A stretch of DNA of 37,983 bases from a virus: the IMG/VR virus record IMGVR_UViG_3300027365_000460, positions 1-37,983 of that record, one strand, 5' to 3'. Positions 6,701 to 14,911 of this stretch are shown one piece after another. The number at the start of each line of letters is the position of its first letter. Position 1 is the stretch's first letter. The notes under the pieces are model-generated. The model did not search any database and was not told where the DNA came from. It worked only from the letters and a program-made list of their open reading frames with translations. Made by a program: the position numbers and the translations under genes.

Positions 6701-9626
6701 CCTCAGTCACTTGCGCCTGAATGTTCGCCAAGTCCTGAAGTGCCGCGTCCGGCTTATCGATACTAAGAGACAACAAATCAAATTCGTCAGCCGTTGTCTG
6801 GCCAAGTGTAATGCGGAGCCCTTTGATGTTGCCGTGATAGCTCTCAAGCGCGGTGAAATCGACAATGCGAATGACGTCGGTGTCGAGTTGCTCAACCGGC
6901 TCAATGATGCCCTGGTAGCTTTGTGTTGAATCATCGGTGAATGTCACGATGATATTGCCGAGCCAGCCATCGCCCGCCGTGCGGCGTACCTTAAGTCGCA
7001 CTACGGGGTATTCAGAGCCGTTGTAGCTAAGCGTCTGGTTCTCGATGTCGCCCGTGGTCAGACTGATTTTGTTGTTGCCGGGTGTTACCGTACCGGTAAC
7101 TGCGCTCCAGCCCTGCGCGCTGTCAAAAAAGTTAAAGGCGTGTGCTGGCTCAAGTGCCGATATCGAGTCCGCCACAATGGCCGTGGCTTTTTGTTCAATC
7201 ACGCCGGGCAGTAATAGCAACTCTGCATTGAGTGTTTCGACCTGGTCTTCTGCGTAACTGATACGCTCGACTGCTGCCTCCACTTCACCGGCTACGCCAT
7301 CAATGCGCAACTGCGCCTGAACAAATCGCTCATCGGTGTAGCTAAACGCCCGGTTAGTGATTTCGCCGGTTTCGTAATTGATGTCAACGGCGGCACCAAT
7401 CAGCTCCATCGAGTAATCAACGCGACGGCGCATTTCATCGCGGGACGCAGCAGATTGTAAAATACCGGACAGAATCGCGGCGTCTGATTCTTCCCTGGCA
7501 AACAGCTCCGAGCCAAAGCGAATCTGCATTTCCTGGGCGTTTGCATTAACCAACTGCTGAAGTTCGGCGTAGTCCTCATCAACAAAGCGCTGAAAATCGG
7601 TTTCAACGTTGCTTAAGCGGCTCGTGTACTGGTCAATAATCGGATCGACCTGCGATGTGTCCTTCGTTGTTCTGATGGTTTCATGCCGCATTGCCGACTG
7701 ACCCAGTATATTAACCGTGCGGGCATAAACGTCGTGCTCTGTATCAGGTGTTAATCCCGGAATAACAATGCTCGCACCACGGCCAATGATGTTATCCGGC
7801 GTACCGTACGCAAACTCGAACATCGTGCCCAAACCAATGCCGGCCAACTGCGGGGCAAGGGTGATTTCCCAGTTGCCGGCAGTCGCGCCTAGGCTTGTCG
7901 GTGGCGACGGCTCGTTCAATGTCAGCGATATGGTTGCGGGTACCGAGGTACGGTCATAGCGATTGCGAGCGTACACTTCAATACTGTACTGCCCGGCATC
8001 GAGGCCGTTAATGTCCTGTTTTAACTGAACGCCGCTGCGAGCAATCACCGGGTATTCGACAATGTCGTCACCGTCTTTGCGTACAAGCACACGATATTCA
8101 GTCACAGCGCGTGGCGTTGGGTGCGACCAGGTGACATAACCCTGACGGTGCGTTGATACCGAGTCAACAACAAAGCTCACTGATTCAGGCGCGTCCGGGC
8201 GCGTAAAGTCCGGTAGTTCGGTGTTGGGTGTCAGGTTGCCTTCAGAGGGTATGAGGCTGTCGCTATAAAGTGCCGGTGATTCTTCTTCTAATACAAGCGA
8301 CACCTTCTTCGAGTCTGCGTCAAATCCCCAGTCGGTCACGATAAACTCTTTATCAATGCCTTCGTTTGGCAGGTCGACGTGCACCGTTTTGCCCGCCATG
8401 GCCAGCAAGCCTTTAGCCTTGCATGGGAACTGGATGCGCATCCCGGCGCGGTTGCGCTCAAGGTGATACTTCATTAAACGCTGAGCCATTGTCGCTGAGT
8501 TGGTAAAGTTGAGCTGCAACTCGTCTTCAAGCTCCATACCGTCCCGGTCAACGTAAATACTGTTCGTGACCACGGGGGCGTCCGTTGGCTGGTAACCTTT
8601 TTTCGGGTCTTGCAACGATGCGCGCACCAGGTTGCAGCGGTCTTTCAATTCGCGGTGCGGCGTAATGTTGATTTCACCGGCGGCATCGGTTTCGGTCAGC
8701 GTCAATTCAGCCATCCCGTGGTAACTTGCGGTTTGCAGATAAATTTTACCGCCACGGCGATAGGGCTTGCCGCCGCATGAGCTCATAATGCGCTCAAGCA
8801 CTTTCGGTGGTGACTGGTCAAACGTCCACGAGCCATTGCACGTAAAACGCTTTTCAGTCTGTTGCTGGCCATCGCTGTCAGTGTAGCTGACCATCTCATC
8901 ACAAATGTTCGCCTGCTCCATAATGTGAGCTAGGTCGAACTTGTTCAGGCTGAGCTTGCGAAAGCCGTGAAAGCGCTGGTAGTCAAACGCACAAAGAATG
9001 CTGTTGTCAGACCATTCCCACGTCGCTTCATCATTGGCGCGGTGTGGGCCATCGCCGCCCACCGTGGTGTCTTTACGTGGGTCGTAAACACGCTTCCCCT
9101 TAACTTTAAATGTGATGTTCTGAAGGCCTGACGGCATTTCTTCCGGGTCGATAGGGATGGTCACGACCGCATAAGCACGCCCAAAGCCGACATGATTTTC
9201 TGTCCAGCCATCGCAATACTGAAGCGCGGTCTGGTTGGCGGTCGTCTGGTCGCCGCGCATGATGGTGTAGGTGGTGCCGGAGGGTTTAGGCTTACCGTTA
9301 ACTTCGTACAGCTCCGCGGACTCAATTTGATGACCGGCCAGCGTAACGGCAACGACATGAGCCTCTTTATCGCCCATTTTCCGTTTGCCATAGCCGATTA
9401 TTGAGCCTGACACCACGCATTCACCATAGACCCCGCGATGGGGCTGCAATGGTTGCGTTGTTAGCGTCTGTGATTCATTAACCGACTCTTCCACGCCGGG
9501 CATTTCCGGTTTTAGCGAGCTTTGCAGTGCAACGGTACCAATCGCAACGGCAATACCCACGACAACTTCGCTGGCGGCAAACCCAGCCGCAACACCGGCA
9601 GCAACAGCGGCAATAGCTGGAGGCAT
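3708..9626 (-). CDS. Tail tip attachment protein, J-like, with fibronectin, coiled-coil and collagen-like modules
   Basis: At 1972 residues this is the largest protein here and the central tail tip / host-specificity protein, comparable to lambda J. A hydrophobic N-terminus (about 1-35) leads into a conserved tip region (GVYGECVVSGSIIGYG near 65). Fibronectin-like segments follow (about 480-690), then long coiled coils (about 700-1250), a galactose-binding-like beta domain (about 870-970), and from about 1497 three Gly-X-Y collagen-like stretches (1497-1525, about 1580-1590, 1652-1672) separated by two copies of a roughly 60-residue module ending in SDYTW(T/S)RFRGEDG. Its ATG overlaps the upstream peptidase stop by one base (TAATG). 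The collagen-like triplets suggest a trimeric fibre extending from the tip. J proteins recognise the outer membrane receptor; here that job is probably shared with the DGR target. Confidence 0.92.
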   Translation of the reverse strand: MPPAIAAVAAGVAAGFAASEVVVGIAVAIGTVALQSSLKPEMPGVEESVNESQTLTTQPLQPHRGVYGECVVSGSIIGYGKRKMGDKEAHVVAVTLAGHQIESAELYEVNGKPKPSGTTYTIMRGDQTTANQTALQYCDGWTENHVGFGRAYAVVTIPIDPEEMPSGLQNITFKVKGKRVYDPRKDTTVGGDGPHRANDEATWEWSDNSILCAFDYQRFHGFRKLSLNKFDLAHIMEQANICDEMVSYTDSDGQQQTEKRFTCNGSWTFDQSPPKVLERIMSSCGGKPYRRGGKIYLQTASYHGMAELTLTETDAAGEINITPHRELKDRCNLVRASLQDPKKGYQPTDAPVVTNSIYVDRDGMELEDELQLNFTNSATMAQRLMKYHLERNRAGMRIQFPCKAKGLLAMAGKTVHVDLPNEGIDKEFIVTDWGFDADSKKVSLVLEEESPALYSDSLIPSEGNLTPNTELPDFTRPDAPESVSFVVDSVSTHRQGYVTWSHPTPRAVTEYRVLVRKDGDDIVEYPVIARSGVQLKQDINGLDAGQYSIEVYARNRYDRTSVPATISLTLNEPSPPTSLGATAGNWEITLAPQLAGIGLGTMFEFAYGTPDNIIGRGASIVIPGLTPDTEHDVYARTVNILGQSAMRHETIRTTKDTSQVDPIIDQYTSRLSNVETDFQRFVDEDYAELQQLVNANAQEMQIRFGSELFAREESDAAILSGILQSAASRDEMRRRVDYSMELIGAAVDINYETGEITNRAFSYTDERFVQAQLRIDGVAGEVEAAVERISYAEDQVETLNAELLLLPGVIEQKATAIVADSISALEPAHAFNFFDSAQGWSAVTGTVTPGNNKISLTTGDIENQTLSYNGSEYPVVRLKVRRTAGDGWLGNIIVTFTDDSTQSYQGIIEPVEQLDTDVIRIVDFTALESYHGNIKGLRITLGQTTADEFDLLSLSIDKPDAALQDLANIQAQVTEASSQISALEGQIQDRVTVTTYQENAVTRSNVESVLNGLDSYASITATYQDIQNNGIVEKANDAALFLDGAEGTFTSFVSSLNEQLSEREGLVDQKFTSVEETLDAQAGTITSQAFGISTNREAAEDATIEELKNTLDYGLYRLGELDKDARFAMALDQLQIDVSDEGSLAKSIEQLNSFTQQAGEQIEAQSTRLSQAETDINGYARALQILSSRVGSSENFAQAQLYLNSQYNEQLQQYEARAYVGVEQVQDGRAVITGITIGGVTNAISVQGDVYEFADTDGNPQLYYSTDDKTWLFGGSMVIGGTRVSTPEDYQRITDNNLIRPSAHWTPGTSGTQGPFTKNGTDDENAVEYQTGPLGAVEAIWTTANGNDNGDGGWNIDVNIDPDKTYRNTVWMKQTGGNSQRLYLGCSQSNTKNLDGTSNGNPYHWSGNLPQLDKWYLVIGIIHPRSYTGNGSDLSGIYDPETGEKVTSITEFKNAGGDTQRQRVYRYYVTNPNHKAQFARPRFEEVNGNEPTLGALIGRIPQDGPQGPEGPQGPQGPQGVPGEPGEDGQVYYTWIRYADGASGQGISNDPTGKLYMGLAYNKTSSTESNDPADYTWTRFRGEDGTDGVQGPPGEDGQTTYTWIAYSDNADGSGMYQVPNSNTKYIGIATNKTTASESSNPSDYTWSRFRGEDGAQGPQGPEGPAGNDGATGPGFFGARYDTINWNQGWSRFQALVGRNPIPGDIFVQTLTDGSDSSARQRNATNSGWDQVALLINGSMVATGTIAGDKFIAGTELNSPVIKSGRIELVGSNYMSIQTASAFGPNNLLEWKGPRNSYTYDETNKLVNFDGLTKANALAYFSEDGDQYFGGSITAGTLKNAMQNSSIGSPVDVVLGPFGSNGGIIEIKNSIAISAFRDIPNGGQPVGIGDPTATLKLYRETSGGEVLVSSHTVQGSYRAYGGTIKYKEEWNLNGSFTFTDSLQTAANRTYRLEVIHSVPTYDNTQRLSIISEEA
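4610..5128 (-). repeat. Collagen-like Gly-X-Y tracts and tandem module inside the tip gene
   Basis: Three in-frame Gly-Pro-Gln/Glu type triplet runs (near 5128-5045, 4890-4855 and 4680-4610) flank two tandem copies of a module that starts DGQ..YTWI.Y and ends YTW.RFRGEDG. The copies are clearly related at protein level. Such tracts recombine easily and change fibre length. Confidence 0.8.
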
Positions 9627-10027
9627 TAGCTAAGGCTCCATGATTTGAGAACAGACTCAAGCGGCATCCCTTGCAAGCCGATCTCAGTTAATACCCAGGG
9701 CTTGTGATAAAACACACCAGCCACCTGCTGGCCATCCGATTCAACAGCAACAATCGCACCGCGCACGAGTTTGCCGTCCGGCTCGCCAAGGCGCTGGGTC
9801 AAAAGCTCAACCACGTTGGCCGCGCCTAAGCGTTTCATAATGCGACGTGCACCGATGGCTGTCGTGTAATGGCCGCGAACGTCCTCGGCCACGTCCTTGC
9901 CGCCCATCGCCAAAATAGCGTTGGCCGCAAACAAACAGCAGTCGTTTTCGCCCCATTTAAACGGCGTTTTACGGGTCTTTAAAAGGAAGTTGGCCAACTC
10001 GGTCGGCCAGTCATTCGCTCGTTTCAT
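9626..10027 (-). CDS. NlpC/P60-like tail peptidase
   Basis: A 133-residue protein of the small NlpC/P60-like type found just before the tip gene in lambda-like and gene-transfer-agent tails. It probably cuts peptidoglycan during DNA entry or processes the tail tip. WGENDCCLFAAN at 25-36 holds the candidate catalytic Cys (30 or 31), and His108 in VFYHKPW is the candidate general base; the usual third residue is not obvious. The ATG overlaps the upstream hub gene by four bases. Activity is inferred from motif and gene order. Confidence 0.75.
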   Translation of the reverse strand: MKRANDWPTELANFLLKTRKTPFKWGENDCCLFAANAILAMGGKDVAEDVRGHYTTAIGARRIMKRLGAANVVELLTQRLGEPDGKLVRGAIVAVESDGQQVAGVFYHKPWVLTEIGLQGMPLESVLKSWSLS

Positions 10028-10653
10028 CGCTCGTTTAATCTCCGAATACGTTTGGGTGAGGTGCCGCCACCAGGCGAACCGCCGCCGACTTGTTGCCCAG
10101 GAACGTCGCTGTCGATACCTTTGGCAAGCTTTTCAACCTGATCGTAAATCTGGTCACCAGGGTGAATAGCTTGCTGTGCTTCATTGGTGATGCGGGCGTT
10201 TTGTACTGGGTTGCTCCAGCGCTCGTACCAATCCGTCAGGCGCAGCGTGACAGTAAACGGCTTGCCTTTTTTAATGGACAGCCCGCCGTTGAATCCATCA
10301 AATAACAGTGCGCCGCCGGTAATACGGCGTTTGTCATCGAGGCCAACCAGGTGTAAGCGAGCGGTTAGGCCGGTCGGGTCTTCATTGACAATGTCTGAGA
10401 ACAGCGTCAAATCATCAAACAGCATCGACACCTCAAAGCCATTAGGCGACTTGCCGGCAGACTCTTTGAACTTGCCGATTTTGGCCAGCTCACCCACGCC
10501 CAAATACACCTGGCCGTTATAGGTGCGCTCACCGACGCCGGTATGCGCCCGCACCCATCCGCTGGGGAATTCGATTTCAGCGAACACCAACTGGCGTTTT
10601 GGGTCGGTGCTCAGTAGGACCTGCTCAATGCTTGGCTCTGTAAAGCGGCTCAT
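10024..10653 (-). CDS. Tail hub-like protein (DUF2163/BR0599 position)
   Basis: A 209-residue beta-rich protein between the distal tail protein and the NlpC-like peptidase, where gene-transfer agents and D3112-like phages encode their hub component. Segments such as PFTVTLRLTDWYERW and a Gly/Ser/Arg-rich C-terminus (GGGSPGGGTSPKRIRRL) are visible. Start ATG 10653 overlaps the upstream stop (ATGA). Assignment rests mainly on gene order and length; no catalytic motif is seen. Confidence 0.6.
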   Translation of the reverse strand: MSRFTEPSIEQVLLSTDPKRQLVFAEIEFPSGWVRAHTGVGERTYNGQVYLGVGELAKIGKFKESAGKSPNGFEVSMLFDDLTLFSDIVNEDPTGLTARLHLVGLDDKRRITGGALLFDGFNGGLSIKKGKPFTVTLRLTDWYERWSNPVQNARITNEAQQAIHPGDQIYDQVEKLAKGIDSDVPGQQVGGGSPGGGTSPKRIRRLNER

Positions 10654-11243
10654 CGCAACGCCTCCTGAAAGTCCACCTGGATATTACGAAAGCCGGCCTT
10701 GGTCCCAGAGAATGACGGCAGCTTATCCGGGTCTTTGAGCATGGCGCGAACGCGAGGGCGGTTGTGGATCAGAAAATCGCCATCCAGTGGTAGGGTGATA
10801 ATTTCCGGTTGGAAGTTCAGCGTGACAATGCCACTAGCGTTGCTGACCGCATCTTCGGTTAACTCGTGCAGCCGGTTGCCCAACTGAAAACGATCACCGG
10901 CTTTAGCGACCGTTTGTGACGCCGCAAAGCCCCGCGCGGTTAATTGAACGCCGTATTGGTTTGAGCCGTGCACCACCGGCGTACCGTTCCAGCTGCCTTC
11001 GTTGCTGTGTGCGGTGTCCTCGATAAAAGTCACGCCGCTATGGCCGCGCAGGGCAAGCAAGTGCGCACGTAAACGACGGCCTTCGGCCTTGGTCATAAAC
11101 GCCCAGCGCAGAGAGATATGCCACTTGTCTCCGGGCTCTTCCCAAATCTCTTCCACCCGGTTATAAGGCGAGAGCATGGGCTTGGTAGCAAAGCTTATAG
11201 TGAAGCCGCTGCGGGTCGGTTCAATGTCCGGGAATAGGTTCAT
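10650..11243 (-). CDS. Distal tail protein-like
   Basis: A 197-residue beta-rich protein directly after the tape measure. Size and position correspond to the distal tail protein (lambda gpM / GTA gp12-like), which forms the ring joining tail tube to tip. Visible features are an N-terminal beta segment (SGFTISFATKP), a Trp-rich strand pair (EEIWEEPGDKWHISLRW) and a C-terminal RNIQVDFQEAL. Four-base start/stop overlaps with both neighbours show tight coupling. Function is inferred from order. Confidence 0.6.
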   Translation of the reverse strand: MNLFPDIEPTRSGFTISFATKPMLSPYNRVEEIWEEPGDKWHISLRWAFMTKAEGRRLRAHLLALRGHSGVTFIEDTAHSNEGSWNGTPVVHGSNQYGVQLTARGFAASQTVAKAGDRFQLGNRLHELTEDAVSNASGIVTLNFQPEIITLPLDGDFLIHNRPRVRAMLKDPDKLPSFSGTKAGFRNIQVDFQEALR

Positions 11244-14218
11244 GCCGCGTTACTCCGTAGTCGCTGAGACAGAGGTCCGTTGTTGGCAAAATCGTCATAC
11301 AACTCCTGTTTCATTTGCTCCATCATCTCGTCCATCACGCCTTCTAAACGGCTTTCCACACCCTCGGCAGCACCTCGCGCATCAATGGCAATCTGTGGTT
11401 TGAACTCGACAACCTGAGCGCCACCACGACCACCGGCCATGCCGTCAACACGGTTAACCAAGTTTTCAAAGTTATCGCGCTGGCGGGGGTTAAGCACCAT
11501 CTCGTCGCGGCGCAGCATCCAGGTGCCTTCATTCGATGCAGGCACACGAGAAATACCGTCGTGCGCTTGTCCTTGATACGACGTACCTTTTATTGTTGTC
11601 AGCAATTTGCCACCTTCCGAGGCAGCCGTGGCCATCGCGGGGATGTTAGTCGGGAATGGTAGGGCGAACGCATTCGATATGGCGGTTGATAAGTTCAGCA
11701 CACCCTGAGCAATGGCAAAGCCTTTACTAACCGCAAACATCGCCTTATAGGCAGCGGATTGTTCACCGCCGAAGGCTTTAGCCAGACCCGCCATGCCGTC
11801 AAAGATTTGCTGGCCAGCATAAAGCTGAGTTTGCAACTGCTTGCGCTGGAGCTCTTCGGTTTGCTTATCAAAAAGTTGCTTGGCCTGAAGCTTAGCGCGC
11901 TCGACTTCCTGAGTTTTGGCAATCTCTAACTGGCCGTACTGGTCAATTAATTCCAGGCGCTTTTCGTATTCAGCCTGAAGGCGTTGCTCCGGCGACATCA
12001 GGTCGTTTTCCATCGACCCAGTTAATGAATCAAACTGCTGCGCGGTCTGTTTGTCGGCCTGTTTCTGCTCTTCCTTTTTGCGCGCAGCATCGGCTAAACG
12101 CGCTTCATTTAATAAGCGTTTTTCAAGTTCAGCGTTGATGCCCTGAAGCTCGCCATGCTCAATTTGGTAACGAACCCGGGCAAGCTCAGTAGTAATGTTG
12201 TGAACGTTGGCCTGCTCGCGCAAATTCGCCAGATAGTCCTCAGCGGTCGACTGGAGCTGCTGACGCTCTTTTTCGGCATCGAGCTCTTTGGCTTTTTCAA
12301 TCAGCAGTTGTTTGGTGGTGGCCTCGATTTCTTTTAGTGCCCCGTGCTCCACCTCATAACGCACCTTGGCCGCTTCGGAGACCTGCCCCTGAAGTTGCTT
12401 TTGCTTCTCAAGGCTTTCCAGCATCTTTTGCGCCTGTTCCTGCACGGATTTAAGGCGCATTTTTTCTTTTTCTTGCTCTGCCTGGTTGTTCTGGCTCTTC
12501 TTCTCGTCGATGGTGCCAGCGCGCTTTTCATTCGTCTTTGCCAGTTTGTCGCGTTTTTCCGTGACCTCTTCAATAAGTAGCTTTAATTCCTCAAGCTCCT
12601 GGCGCATTTGTCCGCTACGAAGCTCTGGCGAGGTGCCACGTGCGCCTGCGTAGATATTTTGCTCACCACTGGTTACCTTTTTCTCAAGCTCTTCTTTTTT
12701 CTTCACCAGTCCATCAAGGTGCGCATTCAGCTTATCCAGCTCGTTGCCCGCTGCTTGTTGGTCTGTTTTTAGTTGCTCAACCGTTTTTGTGATGGCGTCA
12801 GACAAGTCATAAAGTGACTCCGAGTATTCGAACGTGTCTTCAGCGGCTTTTTTGGCGCGGCCACCAAAGGTCATCAATGCCAGGCCGCCAGTAATGAGCA
12901 GGCCCGGCCAGCCACCTAGAATTCGTAAAACACCGCCACCAATACGTCCCAGCATCCCCATACGACCGGCAAGCGCTGCGGTCGCGGCTGCGTTAGCGGT
13001 TTGCGCGGCTGTGACGCGGGCGTTCGCTGCCGTTAGCGCGGTTTGTGCGGCTGTGTAGCGGTTGGTTGCCGCTGTTGCGGCCGTCAGTCCGGCGGTTGAG
13101 GTACGAAACGCTGCCGCTTTGTTCAATTCAAATTGTGCTGTACGCTGCGCCGCTACCGCCTGCTGGTATTCCGCCTGAAGCGAGCGCTGTTTGGCCACCA
13201 GTGATCGGGTTTCTTCCTGGGTGGCACGTGCACGTGCCACGATATAGGCACCGAGCATACCGGTCAGTGAGCCAACGCCCGCAATCAGAGTGCCTTGCAA
13301 TGCGGTGGCAAGGGTCTGGGCATTATTGGCCGCAAACTCCATCGCGGCAGATTGTGCGTTTAACAGCGGGGTCAACGCATCATCAATCGGATCTTCGAAG
13401 GCGTTAGCCATGGCGTAATAGCTGTTGCGGTTACGCTGAATTTTCGAATTAATATTGTCATAGGTAGACTCGGCAGCGCCTTCCCACTTCTTCAGTGCCT
13501 GTATAAGCGTTGTTTTGAAAAACTCAGAGGTCACCTGGCCGGAATTAACCATTTGCCGAAAGCCACCTTCACCGGCACCGGATGCTTTGTCCATGGCTTG
13601 CAGCAATGAGGGTAGCGACTCAACCACTTGGTTAAGCTCTTCGGCACGCACAACAGGCGAGGCGAGTGCTTGCGATAAGCCGTACATGACTTGCTGCACT
13701 TCAGCTGAAGTAGCACCTAAACCCGCCGCTGCATCATTGATGCCGATCATGATTTCGCGAGTTTCGGCACCGGTGACAATGCCGCCACTTTGAAGTGCCA
13801 GCAGACGCGCGTAGGAGTCGGTTAACACCAGAATGTCCCGGCTCTGGCGCTCAGCCGTTTCGCTGATAAAGCTTTGTGCTTCAGCAAACTCTTCGGATGA
13901 GCCGGTCAGATTACGAAGCCGAACCTCTGCATCCTGCATCTTGCCGGCGGCACTGGTCAGGTTGGTGGCCATGTTCTGAAGCTGGGTGACACCGAAGTAT
14001 GTCGTGATAGCAATGCCGGCAGTACGAAGTGCACCGCCCATGGCGCTACTTTGGCGGGTGACCTGGTCGAAGCCACGCGATGCGGTTTGAGAGCTTGCGC
14101 CGGATGCGCGCAGCTCGCCATTTAACACCCTGTTCTGGGCGCTGGCTTTACTGAGTGCATTGACCAGGTCTGAGGATTCGCCCTTAAGGCGTATCATCAA
14201 GCTTAAATCGTTACTCAC
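11240..14218 (-). CDS. Tail tape measure protein
   Basis: A 992-residue protein that sets tail length and is ejected with DNA. An N-terminal domain of the tape-measure type runs to about residue 280 (LTDSYARLLALQSGGI, LASPVVRAEELNQVVESLPSLL). Hydrophobic segments follow near 306-330 and 425-450 (LRILGGWPGLLITGGLAL), with Ala-rich helices between them. Long Glu/Lys/Gln coiled coil covers about 470-820, then a Gly-rich hydrophobic region and a C-terminal domain. At about 0.15 nm per residue the tail would be near 150 nm. It overlaps the frameshift gene upstream by ATGA. Confidence 0.95.
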   Translation of the reverse strand: MSNDLSLMIRLKGESSDLVNALSKASAQNRVLNGELRASGASSQTASRGFDQVTRQSSAMGGALRTAGIAITTYFGVTQLQNMATNLTSAAGKMQDAEVRLRNLTGSSEEFAEAQSFISETAERQSRDILVLTDSYARLLALQSGGIVTGAETREIMIGINDAAAGLGATSAEVQQVMYGLSQALASPVVRAEELNQVVESLPSLLQAMDKASGAGEGGFRQMVNSGQVTSEFFKTTLIQALKKWEGAAESTYDNINSKIQRNRNSYYAMANAFEDPIDDALTPLLNAQSAAMEFAANNAQTLATALQGTLIAGVGSLTGMLGAYIVARARATQEETRSLVAKQRSLQAEYQQAVAAQRTAQFELNKAAAFRTSTAGLTAATAATNRYTAAQTALTAANARVTAAQTANAAATAALAGRMGMLGRIGGGVLRILGGWPGLLITGGLALMTFGGRAKKAAEDTFEYSESLYDLSDAITKTVEQLKTDQQAAGNELDKLNAHLDGLVKKKEELEKKVTSGEQNIYAGARGTSPELRSGQMRQELEELKLLIEEVTEKRDKLAKTNEKRAGTIDEKKSQNNQAEQEKEKMRLKSVQEQAQKMLESLEKQKQLQGQVSEAAKVRYEVEHGALKEIEATTKQLLIEKAKELDAEKERQQLQSTAEDYLANLREQANVHNITTELARVRYQIEHGELQGINAELEKRLLNEARLADAARKKEEQKQADKQTAQQFDSLTGSMENDLMSPEQRLQAEYEKRLELIDQYGQLEIAKTQEVERAKLQAKQLFDKQTEELQRKQLQTQLYAGQQIFDGMAGLAKAFGGEQSAAYKAMFAVSKGFAIAQGVLNLSTAISNAFALPFPTNIPAMATAASEGGKLLTTIKGTSYQGQAHDGISRVPASNEGTWMLRRDEMVLNPRQRDNFENLVNRVDGMAGGRGGAQVVEFKPQIAIDARGAAEGVESRLEGVMDEMMEQMKQELYDDFANNGPLSQRLRSNAA

Positions 14219-14573
14219 GCGCTCTCCTCGTTAATCGCATCGCTGTAGTAAGCGGTCAGTGTGCGCAGGTTCTGATAATCGGTTGGGTTTATCTCGATAC
14301 CGCGCATCCGTGCATCCGCTTCTACGGCCACCACATCCAGCCCTAAACAAAAATGCTGGTTCCAGCGCAGCAGGTCGTACACCTGAAAGAACCATTCAAC
14401 CGCTGGATAACAGCTGTTTAATACCTCAATCTCATCGCTACTGGCGGCGCTCATGCGCTGTTTTTCTACCAGCTCTTTCGGAGCTCCCGCAGCTTCCATC
14501 TGCTTGATAAACGCCGCGTCTTCTTTCGGGTCGGCGGCGTTTCCTTTAGCAAGCTGATGGGCCACGGACTCTA
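14215..14573 (-). CDS. Tail assembly chaperone, -1 frameshift extension (T part of gpGT)
   Basis: This frame lies in -1 relative to the gene at 14571-14885 and overlaps its end. The only local start is a GTG at 14565 without a ribosome site, while A_AAA_AAC at 14580-14574 sits in the right phase directly before the upstream stop. The product is therefore most likely made as a fusion of about 220 residues, like lambda gpGT, which recruits tail tube protein to the tape measure. The extension is acidic and helical (SSDEIEVLNSCYPAVEWFF, LRTLTAYYSDAINEE). Independent translation from GTG 14565 is the alternative. The tape measure starts four bases into its end. Confidence 0.82.
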
Positions 14574-14885
14574 GTTTTTTGCTTCAGCCCCTATCAGCAC
14601 TTTTAGAAATGCCTGGTAAATGGCCGAGGTGTAATAGGGCACTTCGGTCACTTCACGAATTGTCTCTTCTGCGGTATCAATATCTTCTTTGGTCTCACCA
14701 ATACCGACCACCACATGCCGCATCAGCGCCTCTTCACCCAGCGCCTGAATGCGATTAAATTCAGAGCGGGTGATGTAACGGAACCGACAAAAGAAGTCGT
14801 GCTTTTCGGTTTTGCCGCCATCCTGAGGGACGTCTGCCGTCACCGGCCAGGTAATTTCATTAACGCGTTTAAACTTAAAACCCAT
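14571..14885 (-). CDS. Tail assembly chaperone, gpG-like
   Basis: A 104-residue soluble protein between tail tube and tape measure, the place of the lambda G chaperone. It holds a beta-rich N-terminus (FKFKRVNEITWPVTADV) and a helical C-terminus with two acidic runs (KEDIDTAEETIREVTEVP). It ends ...AEAKN-TAG, and the last two sense codons form the slippery site for -1 frameshifting into the extension. Normal termination gives the abundant short form, frameshifting the long form. Confidence 0.82.
   Translation of the reverse strand: MGFKFKRVNEITWPVTADVPQDGGKTEKHDFFCRFRYITRSEFNRIQALGEEALMRHVVVGIGETKEDIDTAEETIREVTEVPYYTSAIYQAFLKVLIGAEAKN
14574..14580 (-). promoter_or_regulatory. Programmed -1 frameshift slippery site A_AAA_AAC
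   Basis: On the coding strand the end of the G-like gene reads GCA AAA AAC TAG. The heptamer A AAA AAC matches the X XXY YYZ rule in the zero frame and is followed at once by the stop. After slipping back one base, translation continues CTA GAG TCC GTG into the 14215 frame. Position and phase are as in lambda G/GT. Confidence 0.85.
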
Positions 14886-14911
14886 GTCTATTTCTCCCTG
14901 TTAGCCGGCGA

